This document shows, piece after piece, positions 7,614-17,398 of a stretch of DNA of 32,074 nucleotides. Every line of letters starts with the position of its first letter. Positions within the stretch are counted from its first letter, which is position 1. The position numbers and the translations under genes were made by a program. The stretch spans positions 1 to 32,074 of the forward strand of contig MAEO01000116.1 in assembly GCA_001683985.1 (NCBI GenBank), in the 5' to 3' direction. Source of the DNA: Smithella sp. M82 (GTDB lineage: Bacteria; Desulfobacterota; Syntrophia; Syntrophales; Smithellaceae). A model generated the notes under the pieces. The model was not told the origin of the DNA and searched no databases. It saw only the letters and a list, made by a program, of their open reading frames with translations.

Positions 7614-8831
7614 TCACATACTTTTTTGCAGTGTCGCGGCGATAGCGTCAATAAAATCTTCCGTGTTAACTTTTTTGTTGGAAGGTTTTTTTTCAGCGAG
7701 TGCCAGCAAATCACCTGTCATTGTGCCTTCTTCAACTGTGGCAATGGCGGCTTCTTCGAGTTTGTCGGCAAATTTTACCACGTCAGACGTGCCGTCTATT
7801 TCTCCCCGTTTGCGCAGACCGCCTGTCCAGGCAAAAATAAGCGCCATCGAATTACTCGAAGTTTCCTCTCCTTTTAAATGCTTGTAATAATGTTTTTGAA
7901 CAGTGCCGTGTGCTGCTTCATATTCAAACCATCCGTTAGGAGAGACAAGAACCGATGTCATCATGGCCAGTGAACCGCAGGCGGAAGCGACCATATCAGA
8001 CATGACGTCGCCGTCGTAATTTTTTAAAGCCCAGAGTACGCCGCCTTCGCCTTTCATAATACGCGCCACAGCATCGTCAATCAGGGTAAAAAAGTACTCA
8101 ATACCCGCCTTGTCGAATTTTTCTTTCCAGTTTTTTTCGAACTCTGTGTTGAATATTTCACGAAATCCGGCATCATATATTTTGGAAATGGTGTCTTTGG
8201 TGGAAAACCATAAATCAATTGTTTCACTCAACGCGTAAGTGAAACAAGCTCTGGCAAAGCTCAGTATGGACTGCTCCAAATTATAATTAACCTGGGCGAT
8301 TCCCCTGCCGGGGAAATTAAATACCGGAACGCCGACGGTTTTACTCCCATCCTGCGGGGTAAAAACCAACTCGAGTTTCCCGGCAGACGGTACAGCAAAT
8401 TCCGTATTGCTGTAGACATCGCCATAAGCATGACGGCCGATGACAATGGGTTTCTTCCACGAGGAAACATTAGGCTTGATATTGTTGACCAAAATCGGTT
8501 TTCTGAAAACCGTTCCGTCGAGCATTGCGCGAATAGTGCCGTTAGGACTTTTCCATGCCTTTTTCAGTTTATATTCTTTCACGCGGTCTTCGTTGGGTGT
8601 TATAGTTGCACATTTAATGCCGACGCCATATTTCATAATCGCTCGTGCTGCATCAACTGTTACCTGATCGTCGGTGTCATCGCGATGTTTTACATGAAGA
8701 TCGTAGTAGTCAATGTCCATATCCAGGTACGGGAAAAGGAGTTTATCCTTGACCATCTGCCACATTACCCGTGTCATTTCATCGCCGTCCATTTCGACGA
8801 TAGTAGTTTTAACTTTTATCTTTTTTGTCAT
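7614..8831 (-). CDS. icd: NADP-type isocitrate dehydrogenase (eukaryote-like homodimeric type)
   Basis: The 405-residue protein converts isocitrate to 2-oxoglutarate and CO2. It opens [13 protein letters not shown] and carries the substrate region [20 protein letters not shown] and [16 protein letters not shown], giving the usual Ser95/Asn97/Arg101/Arg110 contacts. The metal-binding aspartates lie in [10 protein letters not shown] and [11 protein letters not shown]. The [10 protein letters not shown] block marks the coenzyme site of the NADP-linked eukaryote-type (subfamily II) enzyme, not the E. coli type. The start lies 8 bases after the aconitase stop, and the ribosome site GGAG is inside the last aconitase codons. 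The two are therefore an operon catalysing consecutive TCA steps. Confidence 0.95.
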   Translation of the reverse strand: MTKKIKVKTTIVEMDGDEMTRVMWQMVKDKLLFPYLDMDIDYYDLHVKHRDDTDDQVTVDAARAIMKYGVGIKCATITPNEDRVKEYKLKKAWKSPNGTIRAMLDGTVFRKPILVNNIKPNVSSWKKPIVIGRHAYGDVYSNTEFAVPSAGKLELVFTPQDGSKTVGVPVFNFPGRGIAQVNYNLEQSILSFARACFTYALSETIDLWFSTKDTISKIYDAGFREIFNTEFEKNWKEKFDKAGIEYFFTLIDDAVARIMKGEGGVLWALKNYDGDVMSDMVASACGSLAMMTSVLVSPNGWFEYEAAHGTVQKHYYKHLKGEETSSNSMALIFAWTGGLRKRGEIDGTSDVVKFADKLEEAAIATVEEGTMTGDLLALAEKKPSNKKVNTEDFIDAIAATLQKSM

Positions 8832-8839
8832 GAAAAATA

Positions 8840-10777
8840 TTACTCCATATACTTATTACTTATATTGAGAGCTCCGCCTGCCAGGATTATCTGCTTCTGA
8901 CGGGCGGACAGTTCGCAAGTCACATAAAATGCAATGCCTTTTGTTTTATCACGCATCAGAAATTTTCCGTCTCCTGCAATTATTCTTTTTATGTCGGAAA
9001 TTTCCAGTTCGTCTTCCTTGTCTATTCTGTCATAATCGTTTTCATTTAAGAAAGTGAGAGGCAATATGCCGAAATTAATCAGATTGGCGGCATGGATTCT
9101 TTCAAAAGATTTGGCTATAACGGCGCGTACGCCCAGATACATGGGACATAAAGCGGCATGTTCCCGTGATGAACCTTGTCCGTAGGAAAGCCCGGCCACT
9201 ATTATATTTTGTTTTCCGTCTTGCCGCAGTGACATGGCCCGTTTGGCAAAGGTTGCGTCTACATTTTCAAAAACGAACTCGGAATATTTGGGAATGTTTG
9301 AACGATATTTCATCCGCGCACCCGCAGGGATGATGTGATCTGTTGTAATTTTATCGCCGACTTTTATTGTTACGTGGCCATGAATAGCATCAGAGAGTTC
9401 CGGACAGCGCGGCAAAACACCTATATTGGGACCACGGAGAACATCAATGGTTCTTTTCTTATCCGGCCATAATATCATTGAATCATCGACTAGAAACTTT
9501 TTCGGCATGACGATTTTCGGATAGCGCATCTTTAAGTCGCGCGGATCAGTGAAACAACCGGTAATTACCGCTGCTGCTGCTGTTTCGGGACTGACCAGAT
9601 AAACATCGGCATCCATGGTTCCCGATCGTCCCGGAAAATTTCGATTGGATGTACGCAGGGATACTGCTGCCGACGGGGGACTCTGGCTGTTACCGATGCA
9701 GAATCCGCAAGCATTTTCCATAATTCGTGCCCCTGAGGCAATCAGGTCGGCAAGATAACCTTTATTGGCCAGCTCTTCCAGTACTTGTCTGGAACCGGGC
9801 GCCAAAACGAAACTTACATCGGGATGTACGATTTTTCCCTTTAAAATTTTTGCCACTGTAACCAAATCCTTGTATGAAGAATTGGTGCAGCTGCCCAGGC
9901 AAACTTGATTAACGGTAATCTTTTTCATTTTCCTTACGGTACTGATATTATCAGGGCTGTGGGGTTTGGCGGTTAATGGTTCGATTTTGGACAGGTCAAT
10001 ATTGATAACTTTATCGTATTTTGCGTTTTTATCGGCTTCCAGTTGTATAAAATCACGTTCCCTTTTTTGTGAACGCAGGAAAAGACGGGTCATCTTATCA
10101 CTTGGAAAAATAGAAGTTGTTACGCCGCATTCCGCTCCCATATTGGTAATTGTGGCCCGTTCGGGGACAGTCAGAGCGGCAACTCCTTTGCCGCCATATT
10201 CGAATACGGTATTGACATTTCCTTTTGTGGTAAAGATTTCCAGTACTTTGAGAATAACATCTTTGGCGGAAACCCATGGTTTAAGTTTGCCGGTAAGATT
10301 GATTTTAATAACTTTGGGACAGATAAGATAAAATGGGCTGCCTGCCATAGCCATGGCGACGTCAAGTCCTCCTGCGCCTATAGCTATCATAGACAACGCT
10401 CCACAGGTCGGAGTATGGCTGTCGGAACCGATCAATGTTTTTCCCGGCTTACCGAATCTCTCCAGGTGAACCTGATGGCATATACCGTTTCCGGCGCGAG
10501 AAAAAACAATTCCGTATTTTTGCGCCACGCTTTGCAGATAGAGATGATCGTCTGCGTTTTCAAAACCGATCTGTATAGTATTGTGATCAATATAACTTAC
10601 AGACAATTCGGTCTTTACCTTAGGCACATTCATTGCCTCGAATTGCAAATAAGCTAAGGTACCCGTGGCGTCCTGAGTAAGGGTCTGGTCAATGCGAATG
10701 CCAATTTCTTCACCGGCCTCAAGAATGCCTGAGACTAGATGCTGCGAAAGAATTTTTTCAACTAAATTTTTTCCCAT
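8840..10777 (-). CDS. acn: Aconitate hydratase (short, Aquifex-type)
   Basis: The 645-residue enzyme interconverts citrate and isocitrate with a 4Fe-4S cluster. Cluster cysteines are C297 in CLGSCTNSS and C357/C360 in ACGFCIGN. Other aconitase blocks are [11 protein letters not shown] (117-127), [29 protein letters not shown] and, in the C-terminal swivel domain, [12 protein letters not shown] and [15 protein letters not shown]. At 645 residues it is shorter than AcnA (about 890) and near the 640-660 residue group seen in Aquifex and many anaerobic Deltaproteobacteria. First gene of the acn-icd pair. A stop-flanked gap and a terminator separate it from the NlpC/P60 gene upstream. Confidence 0.95.
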   Translation of the reverse strand: MGKNLVEKILSQHLVSGILEAGEEIGIRIDQTLTQDATGTLAYLQFEAMNVPKVKTELSVSYIDHNTIQIGFENADDHLYLQSVAQKYGIVFSRAGNGICHQVHLERFGKPGKTLIGSDSHTPTCGALSMIAIGAGGLDVAMAMAGSPFYLICPKVIKINLTGKLKPWVSAKDVILKVLEIFTTKGNVNTVFEYGGKGVAALTVPERATITNMGAECGVTTSIFPSDKMTRLFLRSQKRERDFIQLEADKNAKYDKVINIDLSKIEPLTAKPHSPDNISTVRKMKKITVNQVCLGSCTNSSYKDLVTVAKILKGKIVHPDVSFVLAPGSRQVLEELANKGYLADLIASGARIMENACGFCIGNSQSPPSAAVSLRTSNRNFPGRSGTMDADVYLVSPETAAAAVITGCFTDPRDLKMRYPKIVMPKKFLVDDSMILWPDKKRTIDVLRGPNIGVLPRCPELSDAIHGHVTIKVGDKITTDHIIPAGARMKYRSNIPKYSEFVFENVDATFAKRAMSLRQDGKQNIIVAGLSYGQGSSREHAALCPMYLGVRAVIAKSFERIHAANLINFGILPLTFLNENDYDRIDKEDELEISDIKRIIAGDGKFLMRDKTKGIAFYVTCELSARQKQIILAGGALNISNKYME

Positions 10778-10832
10778 AGTCCATTTCTTTAAAAGAAGAA
10801 TTTAGATGATAACGCATTTACAGTCGCGAACT

Positions 10833-10859
10833 TATATAATAAACGCGATGGATAATCAA
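10833..10859 (-). promoter_or_regulatory. Possible promoter of acn-icd
   Basis: On the minus strand TTGATT (10854-10859) is followed after 15 bases by TATATA (10833-10838), about 55 bases before the acn ATG. The spacing is short of the 17-base ideal, so support is modest. Confidence 0.3.
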
Positions 10860-10882
10860 CCGGCAAAAAGGAAAAATATAAT

Positions 10883-10928
10883 AAAAAATAACGGACTTTG
10901 GATTTATTAGCAAAGTCCGTTATTTTTT
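10883..10928. terminator. Strong bidirectional terminator between acn and the NlpC/P60 gene
   Basis: An 18-bp perfect stem (10883-10900 and 10911-10928) with core aacggactttg / caaagtccgtt and a 10-base loop. Stem arms end in A6/T6 tracts. It lies just 3' of the leftward NlpC/P60 gene, so it mainly ends that transcript. Confidence 0.9.
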
Positions 10929-10955
10929 TATATAAGTTCTTGATATAAGTAAAGT

Positions 10956-11906
10956 TTAAGCGCCGTTGTTATCCAACCCCTTTATCCGTACGGCACGCTG
11001 AAATCTTTTTTGATAATAGGGCGTATCCAGGCTGTCAATCCGGACGACTTTACTTTTGGATGACGCATGAACAAATTCATTGTTGCCGATATATATTCCT
11101 ACATGTCCCAATGACCGTTTTGTATGGAAGAAGACAAGATCGCCCTCCGAAAGATTTTCGCGGGTTATACTGATGCCGACTCTGGACTGTTCGCTTGCCT
11201 TACGGGGTAAGTTTACATCAAAAATGCGATAAATTTTTTGAACAAAAGAAGAGCAGTCAATTCCTTTTAAGGTAGAGCCGCCAAATCTATAAGGTGCGCC
11301 AATAAATTCGATTGCCACTTTTACAAATAACTGGACTTCATCTGGACTATTCCATTTTCCCAGAAGTTCTTCTTTTCTGTTAGAGTCTTCTTGTTGATTG
11401 GGATCAATGATATCTTGATTTATGTTTTCGATAGATATATCTAATGAATCGTCTTCTTCTAAATCTTCATTTCCATTAGTTATTTTCGGTTCTTCCGTTT
11501 CATGATTCTGTTTTGCCAGAACAAGCTTCTGCCCAACACGTAAATTTCTGCTGCTGACGTGATTAAGAGCCATTATTTTTTTTACGGATTGATTAGTTTT
11601 TTGAGCTATTTTAAGTAAGGTATCACCTTTTCGGACAGTATAATAATTTGCTTTAATCTTTGATTTCGCGATATTTTTTGAATTTCTTTTTGTAGAAATA
11701 TTTAAAATTTGATTTTTTTTGATTTGCGATTTTTGAAGATTGTTTGTTTCTTTTATCTGGTTGACGCTAACGCCAAATTTTTTAGAAATGCCATAAAGGG
11801 TGTCTCCATTTTTTACCTTATATTGTATTGCAAAAACGTTTGAACTTAAACTAAGGAACAAAATTAAGACAAAGAGTCCGGAAAACGCAAGAATCTGCCG
11901 TTTCAT
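10956..11906 (-). CDS. LysM-LysM-NlpC/P60 peptidoglycan endopeptidase
   Basis: A 316-residue secreted cell-wall hydrolase. Residues 1-26 form a signal peptide ending NVFA. Two LysM domains follow (about 28-71, YKVKNGDTLYGISKKFGVS; and 88-131, YYTVRKGDTLLKIAQKTN), each binding peptidoglycan glycan. A low-complexity acidic linker spans about 135-185. The C-terminal NlpC/P60 domain has catalytic C218 in GIDCSSFVQ, H268 in GHVGIYIG and H280 in FVHASSKS, so the triad is complete. Such enzymes cut D-Glu to diamino-acid bonds in stem peptides. An AGGAGG-type site precedes the ATG. It sits near mtgA, which polymerises the same wall, but is transcribed divergently. Confidence 0.93.
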   Translation of the reverse strand: MKRQILAFSGLFVLILFLSLSSNVFAIQYKVKNGDTLYGISKKFGVSVNQIKETNNLQKSQIKKNQILNISTKRNSKNIAKSKIKANYYTVRKGDTLLKIAQKTNQSVKKIMALNHVSSRNLRVGQKLVLAKQNHETEEPKITNGNEDLEEDDSLDISIENINQDIIDPNQQEDSNRKEELLGKWNSPDEVQLFVKVAIEFIGAPYRFGGSTLKGIDCSSFVQKIYRIFDVNLPRKASEQSRVGISITRENLSEGDLVFFHTKRSLGHVGIYIGNNEFVHASSKSKVVRIDSLDTPYYQKRFQRAVRIKGLDNNGA

Positions 11907-12306
11907 AATGAAATGCCTCCTTTGTTATGGGGGGTATTATCCTATTAACGGTGTATATATTTCGGTTTAATGTCATATTAATAACCCAAAACGAAAATCA
12001 ATTTACCACATACACCACCTGTACATTTATTACAGCAATGTACAAAAACTACACAATTTACAGAAACACTACTAAAAAAATACCTGCTTGTCAAATTTAT
12101 TTTGCAGTTTTGGGCAGGAATAGCATTGTAAGTATTAGTTTAAATTGAGTTTCTGTAGATAATGGTCTGCCCCGGATATGTTAAATTATTATGGATTTTA
12201 TATTAAAATTCGGTTAAAGCAATGCCTGCCTTTTATGATCCTCGGGATTGATTTGACTTTTTACCTGAGAGTAGATTGAGGCCATTAAATTTATATAAGG
12301 ACTGCT
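11907..12306. other. Divergent intergenic region between NlpC/P60 and mtgA
   Basis: It contains the AAAGGAGG site of the leftward NlpC/P60 gene at the left edge and an AAGGA site just before mtgA at the right. One leftward promoter candidate is visible near 12066-12094. No gene or clear terminator is seen. Confidence 0.5.
12066..12094 (-). promoter_or_regulatory. Possible sigma-70 promoter for the NlpC/P60 gene
   Basis: Minus-strand TTGACA (12089-12094) is followed by a 17-base spacer and TAGTGT (12066-12071). The -35 is perfect and the -10 is weak. It would give a leader of about 150 bases before the ATG. Confidence 0.35.
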
Positions 12307-13197
12307 ATGCGACCTTCTTGGAAATTTATTTCGGTAATATTGGTTTTTGTTTTAGCGTTTTTTCTTGTTGACATAGGGCGCTATTTTGTTTACCCCAATG
12401 TGGCCTCTCTAAGGAAAAGTTGTCCTCAGAAAACGGCTTTTATGAAATACAGGGAGAAAATCTGGCAGGAAAAGGGAATTAAAAGAAATATTACTAATAT
12501 TTGGGTGCCGCTATCTAGAATATCACCTTATGTCATGAAGGCCGTAATTATAGCTGAGGATGATAAATTCTGGTCTCACGAAGGCTTTGACTTTGAGGCC
12601 ATGCAGAAAGCGCTGGAGAAAGACATTAAAAAAAAGAAGTTCAAAGCCGGTGGCAGTACGATTTCTCAGCAACTGGCAAAAAATTTATACCTCTCACCAT
12701 CTAAAAATCCGGTCAGAAAAATCAAAGAGGCAATACTGACCTGGCGTATGGAGAGGAATTTAAGTAAAAGAAGAATTATGGAACTTTACTTAAATGTTGT
12801 CGAGTGGGGAGATGGAGTCTTCGGTATCGAGGCTGCAGCGCGGAAACATTATGGACAAAGTGCTGCCTCGCTTGGTCCACGGGAAGCGGCAATACTGGCA
12901 TCAATTCTACCCAATCCGATCAGATACAAACCTAATAGTTCGTCTAGATACGTCTCATACCGGTCGGAAAGAATTTATCAGATCATGGTGCGTCGCGGTA
13001 TTGTCATACCTGAATATGAAGAAGTGATTTCCGAATCTGACGAAAACAATCAGGAGAACACAGAGCCGAAAGATGAAAATAATAAGGTAATAGTTGACCA
13101 AGGTGCGGAAAGCATTCAGGAAACAGGCGAACAAAAAGAAACCGTTCAGGAAGGACAGAAGGTAAGTCCTGAACTTCCTGAAACGGTAAATAAATAA
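12307..13197 (+). CDS. mtgA: Monofunctional biosynthetic peptidoglycan transglycosylase
   Basis: A 296-residue GT51 enzyme that polymerises lipid II glycan at the periplasmic face of the inner membrane. A transmembrane anchor covers about residues 8-22. GT51 motifs are in order: IIAEDDKFWSHEGFD with catalytic E84, GGSTISQQLAKNLYL (115-129), then KIKEAILTWRMERNLSK, IMELYLNVVEWGDGVFG, and a final AAILASILPNP. There is no transpeptidase domain. Residues past about 240 form an unusual acidic, Gln/Glu-rich tail (ENNQENTEPKDENNK and similar) lacking in most MtgA proteins of about 230-240 residues. An AAGGA site precedes the ATG. Confidence 0.92.
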   Translation: MRPSWKFISVILVFVLAFFLVDIGRYFVYPNVASLRKSCPQKTAFMKYREKIWQEKGIKRNITNIWVPLSRISPYVMKAVIIAEDDKFWSHEGFDFEAMQKALEKDIKKKKFKAGGSTISQQLAKNLYLSPSKNPVRKIKEAILTWRMERNLSKRRIMELYLNVVEWGDGVFGIEAAARKHYGQSAASLGPREAAILASILPNPIRYKPNSSSRYVSYRSERIYQIMVRRGIVIPEYEEVISESDENNQENTEPKDENNKVIVDQGAESIQETGEQKETVQEGQKVSPELPETVNK

Positions 13198-13215
13198 AAT
13201 CCAGAGACGAAAATT

Positions 13216-14469
13216 TTATAAAATTTCGATAGCACAGGCCATGGAAACGCCACCGCCGCCACAGAGAGTGGCCAGTCCCAGTGTTTTGCCGTGTTTTTGC
13301 ATGGCGTGAATTAATGTAACCATAATTCGAGAGCCGGTAGAACCGACAGGATGTCCAAGTCCAATACCGCTGCCGTTAATATTGGTAATTTCGCGTTTTA
13401 AACCAAGTTCCTTCTCGCAACCGAGATACTGGCCGGCAAAGGCCTCATTGACTTCCATCAGTTCAAATGCATCCAGATTAAGGCTGGGGTCGTTTTTGAG
13501 CAGGTTTTTTACGGCCGGAACCGGGGCCAAACCCATAACGGAAGGATGACAGGCGCCACGTCCGGAAGCGCGAATTTTCGCGATCGGTTTTAATCCCAAT
13601 TCCTTGGCTTTGTCTGCCGACATAATGATCATGGCGGAGGCACCGTCGTTAAGACCCGAGGAATTGCCGGCCGTTACTTTGCCGACTTTAGGAATAAACG
13701 CCGGCGGCAGGGCCTTGAGTTGTTCCATCGTCAGCCCCGGACGATAGTGTTCATCCTTGTCGAAAATGACTGGTGGCTTGCCTTTTTTCTGGGGTATCTC
13801 GATGGGCACGATCTCGTCTTTGAAATCGCCGTTCTTTGTTGCACGTTCGACGTTGTTATGGCTGCGCAAGGCAATCTCATCCATTTCCTCTCGGCTGATG
13901 TTCAGAAGCTGGGCGATCAGTTCTGCGGTATGTCCCATGATATAGGGTTTGCCCTTTAAGCTCTCGAAAGGCTGACCTGATTTTAGGGGGCCATCGTCGG
14001 ATAGCGGCATTATATGCGAGCCGCAATGAAGTGCGTGGATCATGGCATCAACAAAAACCGTATCCTGAAGGCGGCAGCCCCACCGGGCATCAAAACTGAC
14101 ATAAGGCGCGCCGGACATATGTTCGACTCCGCCCGCCAGAATAACATCAGCCATACCGGCCTTGATCATGGCGGCGCCGGAAAGGACAGCCTCCATGCCC
14201 GAAATACATACACGATTGACGGTTACAGCGGTTATTGTATCCGGGATACCGGCCAAAAGGGCTGCTACACGAGCGGTGTTCAGTGTATTGGGGTGTTCGA
14301 TGCAACAGCCGAATCGGACATCATCAATTATGCCCGGGTCTATTCCGGCGCGTTTGATGGCCTCTTTCATTACAACCGCCGCAATTTTTGCTCCGATCAT
14401 GTCTTTTAATGATCCTCCGAATGTTCCTATTGCTGTTCTGCACGCTGAAACAATTACGACATCTTTCAT
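13216..14469 (-). CDS. Acetyl-CoA acetyltransferase (thiolase)
   Basis: The 417-residue thiolase-fold enzyme condenses two acetyl-CoA or cleaves 3-ketoacyl-CoA. The acyl-accepting Cys is C88 in VNRVCISGMEAV. The other catalytic blocks are NEAFAGQ, GSGIGLGHPVGSTG (H373) and LCGGGGVSMACA (C403), so the active site is complete. The canonical N-terminus VVIVSACRTAIGTFGG fixes the start at ATG 14469, with an AAGGAGA site upstream. A biosynthetic and a degradative role cannot be told apart from sequence. It converges with mtgA, with only 18 bases between stops. A divergent broken sigma-54 activator gene begins 146 bases upstream. Confidence 0.92.
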   Translation of the reverse strand: MKDVVIVSACRTAIGTFGGSLKDMIGAKIAAVVMKEAIKRAGIDPGIIDDVRFGCCIEHPNTLNTARVAALLAGIPDTITAVTVNRVCISGMEAVLSGAAMIKAGMADVILAGGVEHMSGAPYVSFDARWGCRLQDTVFVDAMIHALHCGSHIMPLSDDGPLKSGQPFESLKGKPYIMGHTAELIAQLLNISREEMDEIALRSHNNVERATKNGDFKDEIVPIEIPQKKGKPPVIFDKDEHYRPGLTMEQLKALPPAFIPKVGKVTAGNSSGLNDGASAMIIMSADKAKELGLKPIAKIRASGRGACHPSVMGLAPVPAVKNLLKNDPSLNLDAFELMEVNEAFAGQYLGCEKELGLKREITNINGSGIGLGHPVGSTGSRIMVTLIHAMQKHGKTLGLATLCGGGGVSMACAIEIL

Positions 14470-14615
14470 CTCTAAATACTCTCCTTGTATTTGTATTATT
14501 TTCTTCTTTTAAAGCCGGGTTATCAGACGGGCTTTGAAGAAGTAATTTTTCAATCACGCTGTTGATATTTTTATCTCGAAAACAGCGTTGACATTGTTAA
14601 ACGATTGCAAAAAAT

Positions 14616-15101
14616 ATGTCAAACAATAAAATTAAATTGGTTTTGAATCTTTTGCACGAAGGAGAAATTATCTCTTTCCTTGCGCGCCGAATTCATCAGA
14701 AAAGCCCGCGAAGCCGGAATCCATTCATTGTAATTGATGCCACAACCATTCCGGAAAACCTTATGGAGAGTGAACTATTCGGTTACGAAAAAGGCGCTTT
14801 CACCGGCGCTGACCAACGCAAAATAGGCCGCATTGAGCAGATACATCAGGGATCGCTTTTTTTGGACGAAATTGGTGAGCTTTCCCTTGCGGCACAATCG
14901 AAACTCTTGAGAGCGCTGCAGGAAAAAACATTTACAAGGGTAGGTGGCGTTCAAACCTTGTCTTCCGATTTCAGGCTTATCGCAGCAACTAATCGGGATC
15001 TCAACATGGATGTATCTGCCGGACGGTTCCGCAAAGATCTTTCCTACCGATTGAACGTTGTTCCTTTGACAATACCTCCGTTACGGGAGCGACAAGACGA
15101 C
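14616..15101 (+). pseudogene. Broken sigma-54-dependent transcription activator (AAA domain piece)
   Basis: About 160 codons of a sigma-54 interaction domain: [20 protein letters not shown] then [16 protein letters not shown], with the GAFTGA loop intact, a Walker [12 protein letters not shown], and [42 protein letters not shown]. The Walker A GES/GETGTGKE is replaced by HEGEIISF, and the N-terminal sensory domain is missing. The frame leaves the family exactly at LRERQDD (about 15101), well before the normal C-terminal helix-turn-helix, and ends at a stop by 15161. It can neither bind ATP normally nor DNA. The 3' break marks the left edge of a compositionally different block. Confidence 0.85.
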
Positions 15102-15143
15102 GCCCAGCCAATAAATTCTTTCCTTTATCTTCCTTTTATCCAT
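15081..15143 (-). pseudogene. Stump of a leftward gene: strong ribosome site and first codons only
   Basis: On the minus strand an AAAAGGAGG site lies six bases before ATG 15143. The frame reads [14 protein letters not shown], then runs into the sigma-54 remnant and stops after 20 codons. It starts 23 bases after the nodT-like stop, so it was probably the next gene of the efflux operon before its body was lost at the junction near 15100. Product unknown. Confidence 0.5.
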
Positions 15144-15166
15144 AAAAATACCTCCTTTTGATAATA

Positions 15167-16636
15167 TTAATAGCTATTGCTTACACCTCCACCGCCCATT
15201 GCCTGATAAAATGCGGCGCTATCGACAAGGCGCTGAGCCTGGGCCTCTATCAGGTTGATTCGTGTCTGTTGCAATTGCTGTTGCGCAATGAGCAGTTCAA
15301 AATAGCTGCCCGCGCCCAAAGCGTAGCGACGTTGCATTGATTTCAGAAAATTTTGCGCGGCGTCGCTTGCAGCCGACAGTGCCGCCAGTCGCTGAGCGTC
15401 GTTGTCCAACGCGCGCAGTACATCAGCCACATTGCGCAGTGATTCCAATACGACGTTTCGATAATTTGCCGCAGCCGCATCGAATGAGGCCAGTGCGGCA
15501 CGCTTTTCCGCCGGCAGTCCGGGATTGAACAAGGGTTGGGTTAATTGCCCAACCAAGCTCCAGATCGCCGAACCACTGCCGAACAACGCACCCGTTGTTA
15601 ATGCCTGTGAGCCCAGATCGGCGCTGAGATTGAGTTGAGGATACAGTTTGGATATCGCCACCCCGTATTCGGCATTGGCAGCATGCAGCAGGGCTTCGGC
15701 AGCCTGGATGTCGGGGCGCGCCCGCACCAGCTCGGAGGGCACGATCAGCGGCAGATCGGCCGGCAGGGTGAATTCTTCCAGGGAGAACGATGGCAAGGCG
15801 CCCGCGCCGGGTGCACGGCCTGCGAGCACGGCCAGCAGGTGTTCGTTCTGCTGGAGCCGATTGCACAGTACCGGGATGCCGGCGCGAGTTTGTTCCGCCT
15901 GAGTTTCCAAAGCAAATACGTCGTCCGGAGCGGCTTGGCCGAGGCGTGCCCTTTCCCGGGTCAGCGCAAGCTGTTCTTCCTCGGATCGTAGGATGCCCTC
16001 CGTGACCTGGATTTGCATTGCAAGCCCGGCCCTGGTGACGACGGTGGTAACGATGTTTCCCGCCAGCGTCAACTGTGCACCTTCCAGTTGGTAGCGCTGA
16101 TAGTCGACTCGGGCGGCAAGGGCTTCCAGGGCACGCCGGTTGCCTCCTGCCAGGTCGAGCGTATAACGAACACCAACACCTGCGTTGTAAAGACTAAATT
16201 CTCTGGAGTCACCCGTCTGACCCAAGGAGATGGGATTGGCTCGCTGGCGCTGGGCACTGAGGTTTGCATCAACCTGTGGATAAAGGGTTGATCCAGCGCG
16301 TGCGGCATATAGTTCCTGCGCCTGGCGCAGCGTGGCCTGGGCTGCAGCCAGAGTGGGGCTGGCCTGCAGGGCTTCTTCTATCAGAGCGTTCAGTTTGGCT
16401 GAACCAAGCTCTTGCCACCATTGCGGGTTGACCCGGCCGCCCTCGACGAAACGCTGTGACTCGCCAAGCGCCGTCGGGGTGGCGGTTGTGCGCCCCGGCA
16501 ATGGTGTTGTTGTATAGGCCGTCAAATCGGTTGTTTCCGGGCGCTTGAAATCCGGACCAACCACGCAGCCTGCCACCAGAACGGCAAGGAGGAGCACGCA
16601 AATGAGTCGACCATTGATTGTTTCGGAATCAGCCAT
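15167..16636 (-). CDS. NodT-family outer-membrane efflux lipoprotein
   Basis: About 489 residues from the ATG at 16636, chosen because it opens MADSETINGRLICVLLLAVL with a lipobox LVAGC directly after, preceded by AAAGGGA. The upstream ATG at 16690 would overlap the ATPase gene's end and bury the signal peptide. VGPDFKRP and QWWQELG are typical NodT/TolC-like starts. Two repeats of the outer-membrane efflux domain follow, with coiled-coil segments and the inter-repeat PADLPLIVPSELVRARPDIQAAE. It forms the trimeric outer-membrane duct for the adjacent ABC exporter. NodT proteins usually partner RND pumps, so pairing with an ABC permease is somewhat unusual. Last intact gene of the leftward operon. 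Confidence 0.9.
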   Translation of the reverse strand: MADSETINGRLICVLLLAVLVAGCVVGPDFKRPETTDLTAYTTTPLPGRTTATPTALGESQRFVEGGRVNPQWWQELGSAKLNALIEEALQASPTLAAAQATLRQAQELYAARAGSTLYPQVDANLSAQRQRANPISLGQTGDSREFSLYNAGVGVRYTLDLAGGNRRALEALAARVDYQRYQLEGAQLTLAGNIVTTVVTRAGLAMQIQVTEGILRSEEEQLALTRERARLGQAAPDDVFALETQAEQTRAGIPVLCNRLQQNEHLLAVLAGRAPGAGALPSFSLEEFTLPADLPLIVPSELVRARPDIQAAEALLHAANAEYGVAISKLYPQLNLSADLGSQALTTGALFGSGSAIWSLVGQLTQPLFNPGLPAEKRAALASFDAAAANYRNVVLESLRNVADVLRALDNDAQRLAALSAASDAAQNFLKSMQRRYALGAGSYFELLIAQQQLQQTRINLIEAQAQRLVDSAAFYQAMGGGGVSNSY

Positions 16637-16686
16637 AAAAAGTTCCCTTTTTATTGACACGTGCAGGGGATGGATCGGTTCGCAGA

Positions 16687-17397
16687 TCATTCGAAACCTC
16701 GTCCCTCTCCGGCTTCTTCATAGGTCACGCCATCACGGATGTGATAGATGCGCTTGAAGGTCGGAATGATCTTTTCGTCGTGCGTAACGACGATGATGGC
16801 GGTTTCGTGCTGACGGGCCATTTGGTTGAGGATGCGAATCACGGCCAATGCGCGTTCGCTGTCAAGCGGCGCGGTCGGCTCATCGGCAAGGATCACCGGC
16901 GGTCGATTGACCAGACCTCTGGCGATGGCCACCCTTTGCTGTTCCCCGCCGGAGATCTGCGAAGGCATGGCCTTGGCGCGATGCTCCACATCGAGCGCTT
17001 GCAACAGCTCTGTTGCCCGCTGGCGCGATTCGGCATTGGATTTGCCTGCCAGCATGGGCAACAGGGCGACGTTGTCGGTAACATCAAGGAAAGGGATGAG
17101 GTACGGCGCCTGAAATATAAAGCCGATTTTGTCACGACGCAGGGCGCGCAAGTCGCCAACCTTCCATTCGTCATCGTAAATCACCTCGTCGCCAAGTGTC
17201 ATACGCCCGGCGGTCGGCTCGATTACTGCGCCCAGGCACTTGAGGAGCGTGGTCTTGCCTGATCCTGAAGGTCCGATCAGGCCGACCACTTCACCAGGGG
17301 GCACCTGCATATCCACATTCTTCAGCGCGTCAACGGCAGTGTCTCCGCTGCCGTAACGTTTTTTCAAGCCTTCGATACGGATTCCTTTACCGGCCAT
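16687..17397 (-). CDS. ABC transporter ATPase, MacB/LolD/DevA type
   Basis: A 236-residue ATPase. Walker A GPSGSGKTT (42-50), Q-loop GFIFQAPYLIPFLDVTDNV, signature ISGGEQQRVAIARGL from 148 (ISGGE instead of LSGGQ), Walker B VILADEP, D-loop APLDSE, H-loop H206 in VVTHDEK. It energises the FtsX-type permease encoded one base upstream. The LTV-type late-loop and IPFLDV context match ATPases of macrolide, lipoprotein and heterocyst-glycolipid exporters (MacB, LolD, DevA). Substrate unknown. Confidence 0.9.
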   Translation of the reverse strand: MAGKGIRIEGLKKRYGSGDTAVDALKNVDMQVPPGEVVGLIGPSGSGKTTLLKCLGAVIEPTAGRMTLGDEVIYDDEWKVGDLRALRRDKIGFIFQAPYLIPFLDVTDNVALLPMLAGKSNAESRQRATELLQALDVEHRAKAMPSQISGGEQQRVAIARGLVNRPPVILADEPTAPLDSERALAVIRILNQMARQHETAIIVVTHDEKIIPTFKRIYHIRDGVTYEEAGEGRGFE

Positions 17398-17398
17398 A

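Noticed and set aside
14324-14557. 77-codon leftward frame upstream of the thiolase
   Set aside because: It overlaps the thiolase start in another frame, has no ribosome site, and contains no recognisable motif.
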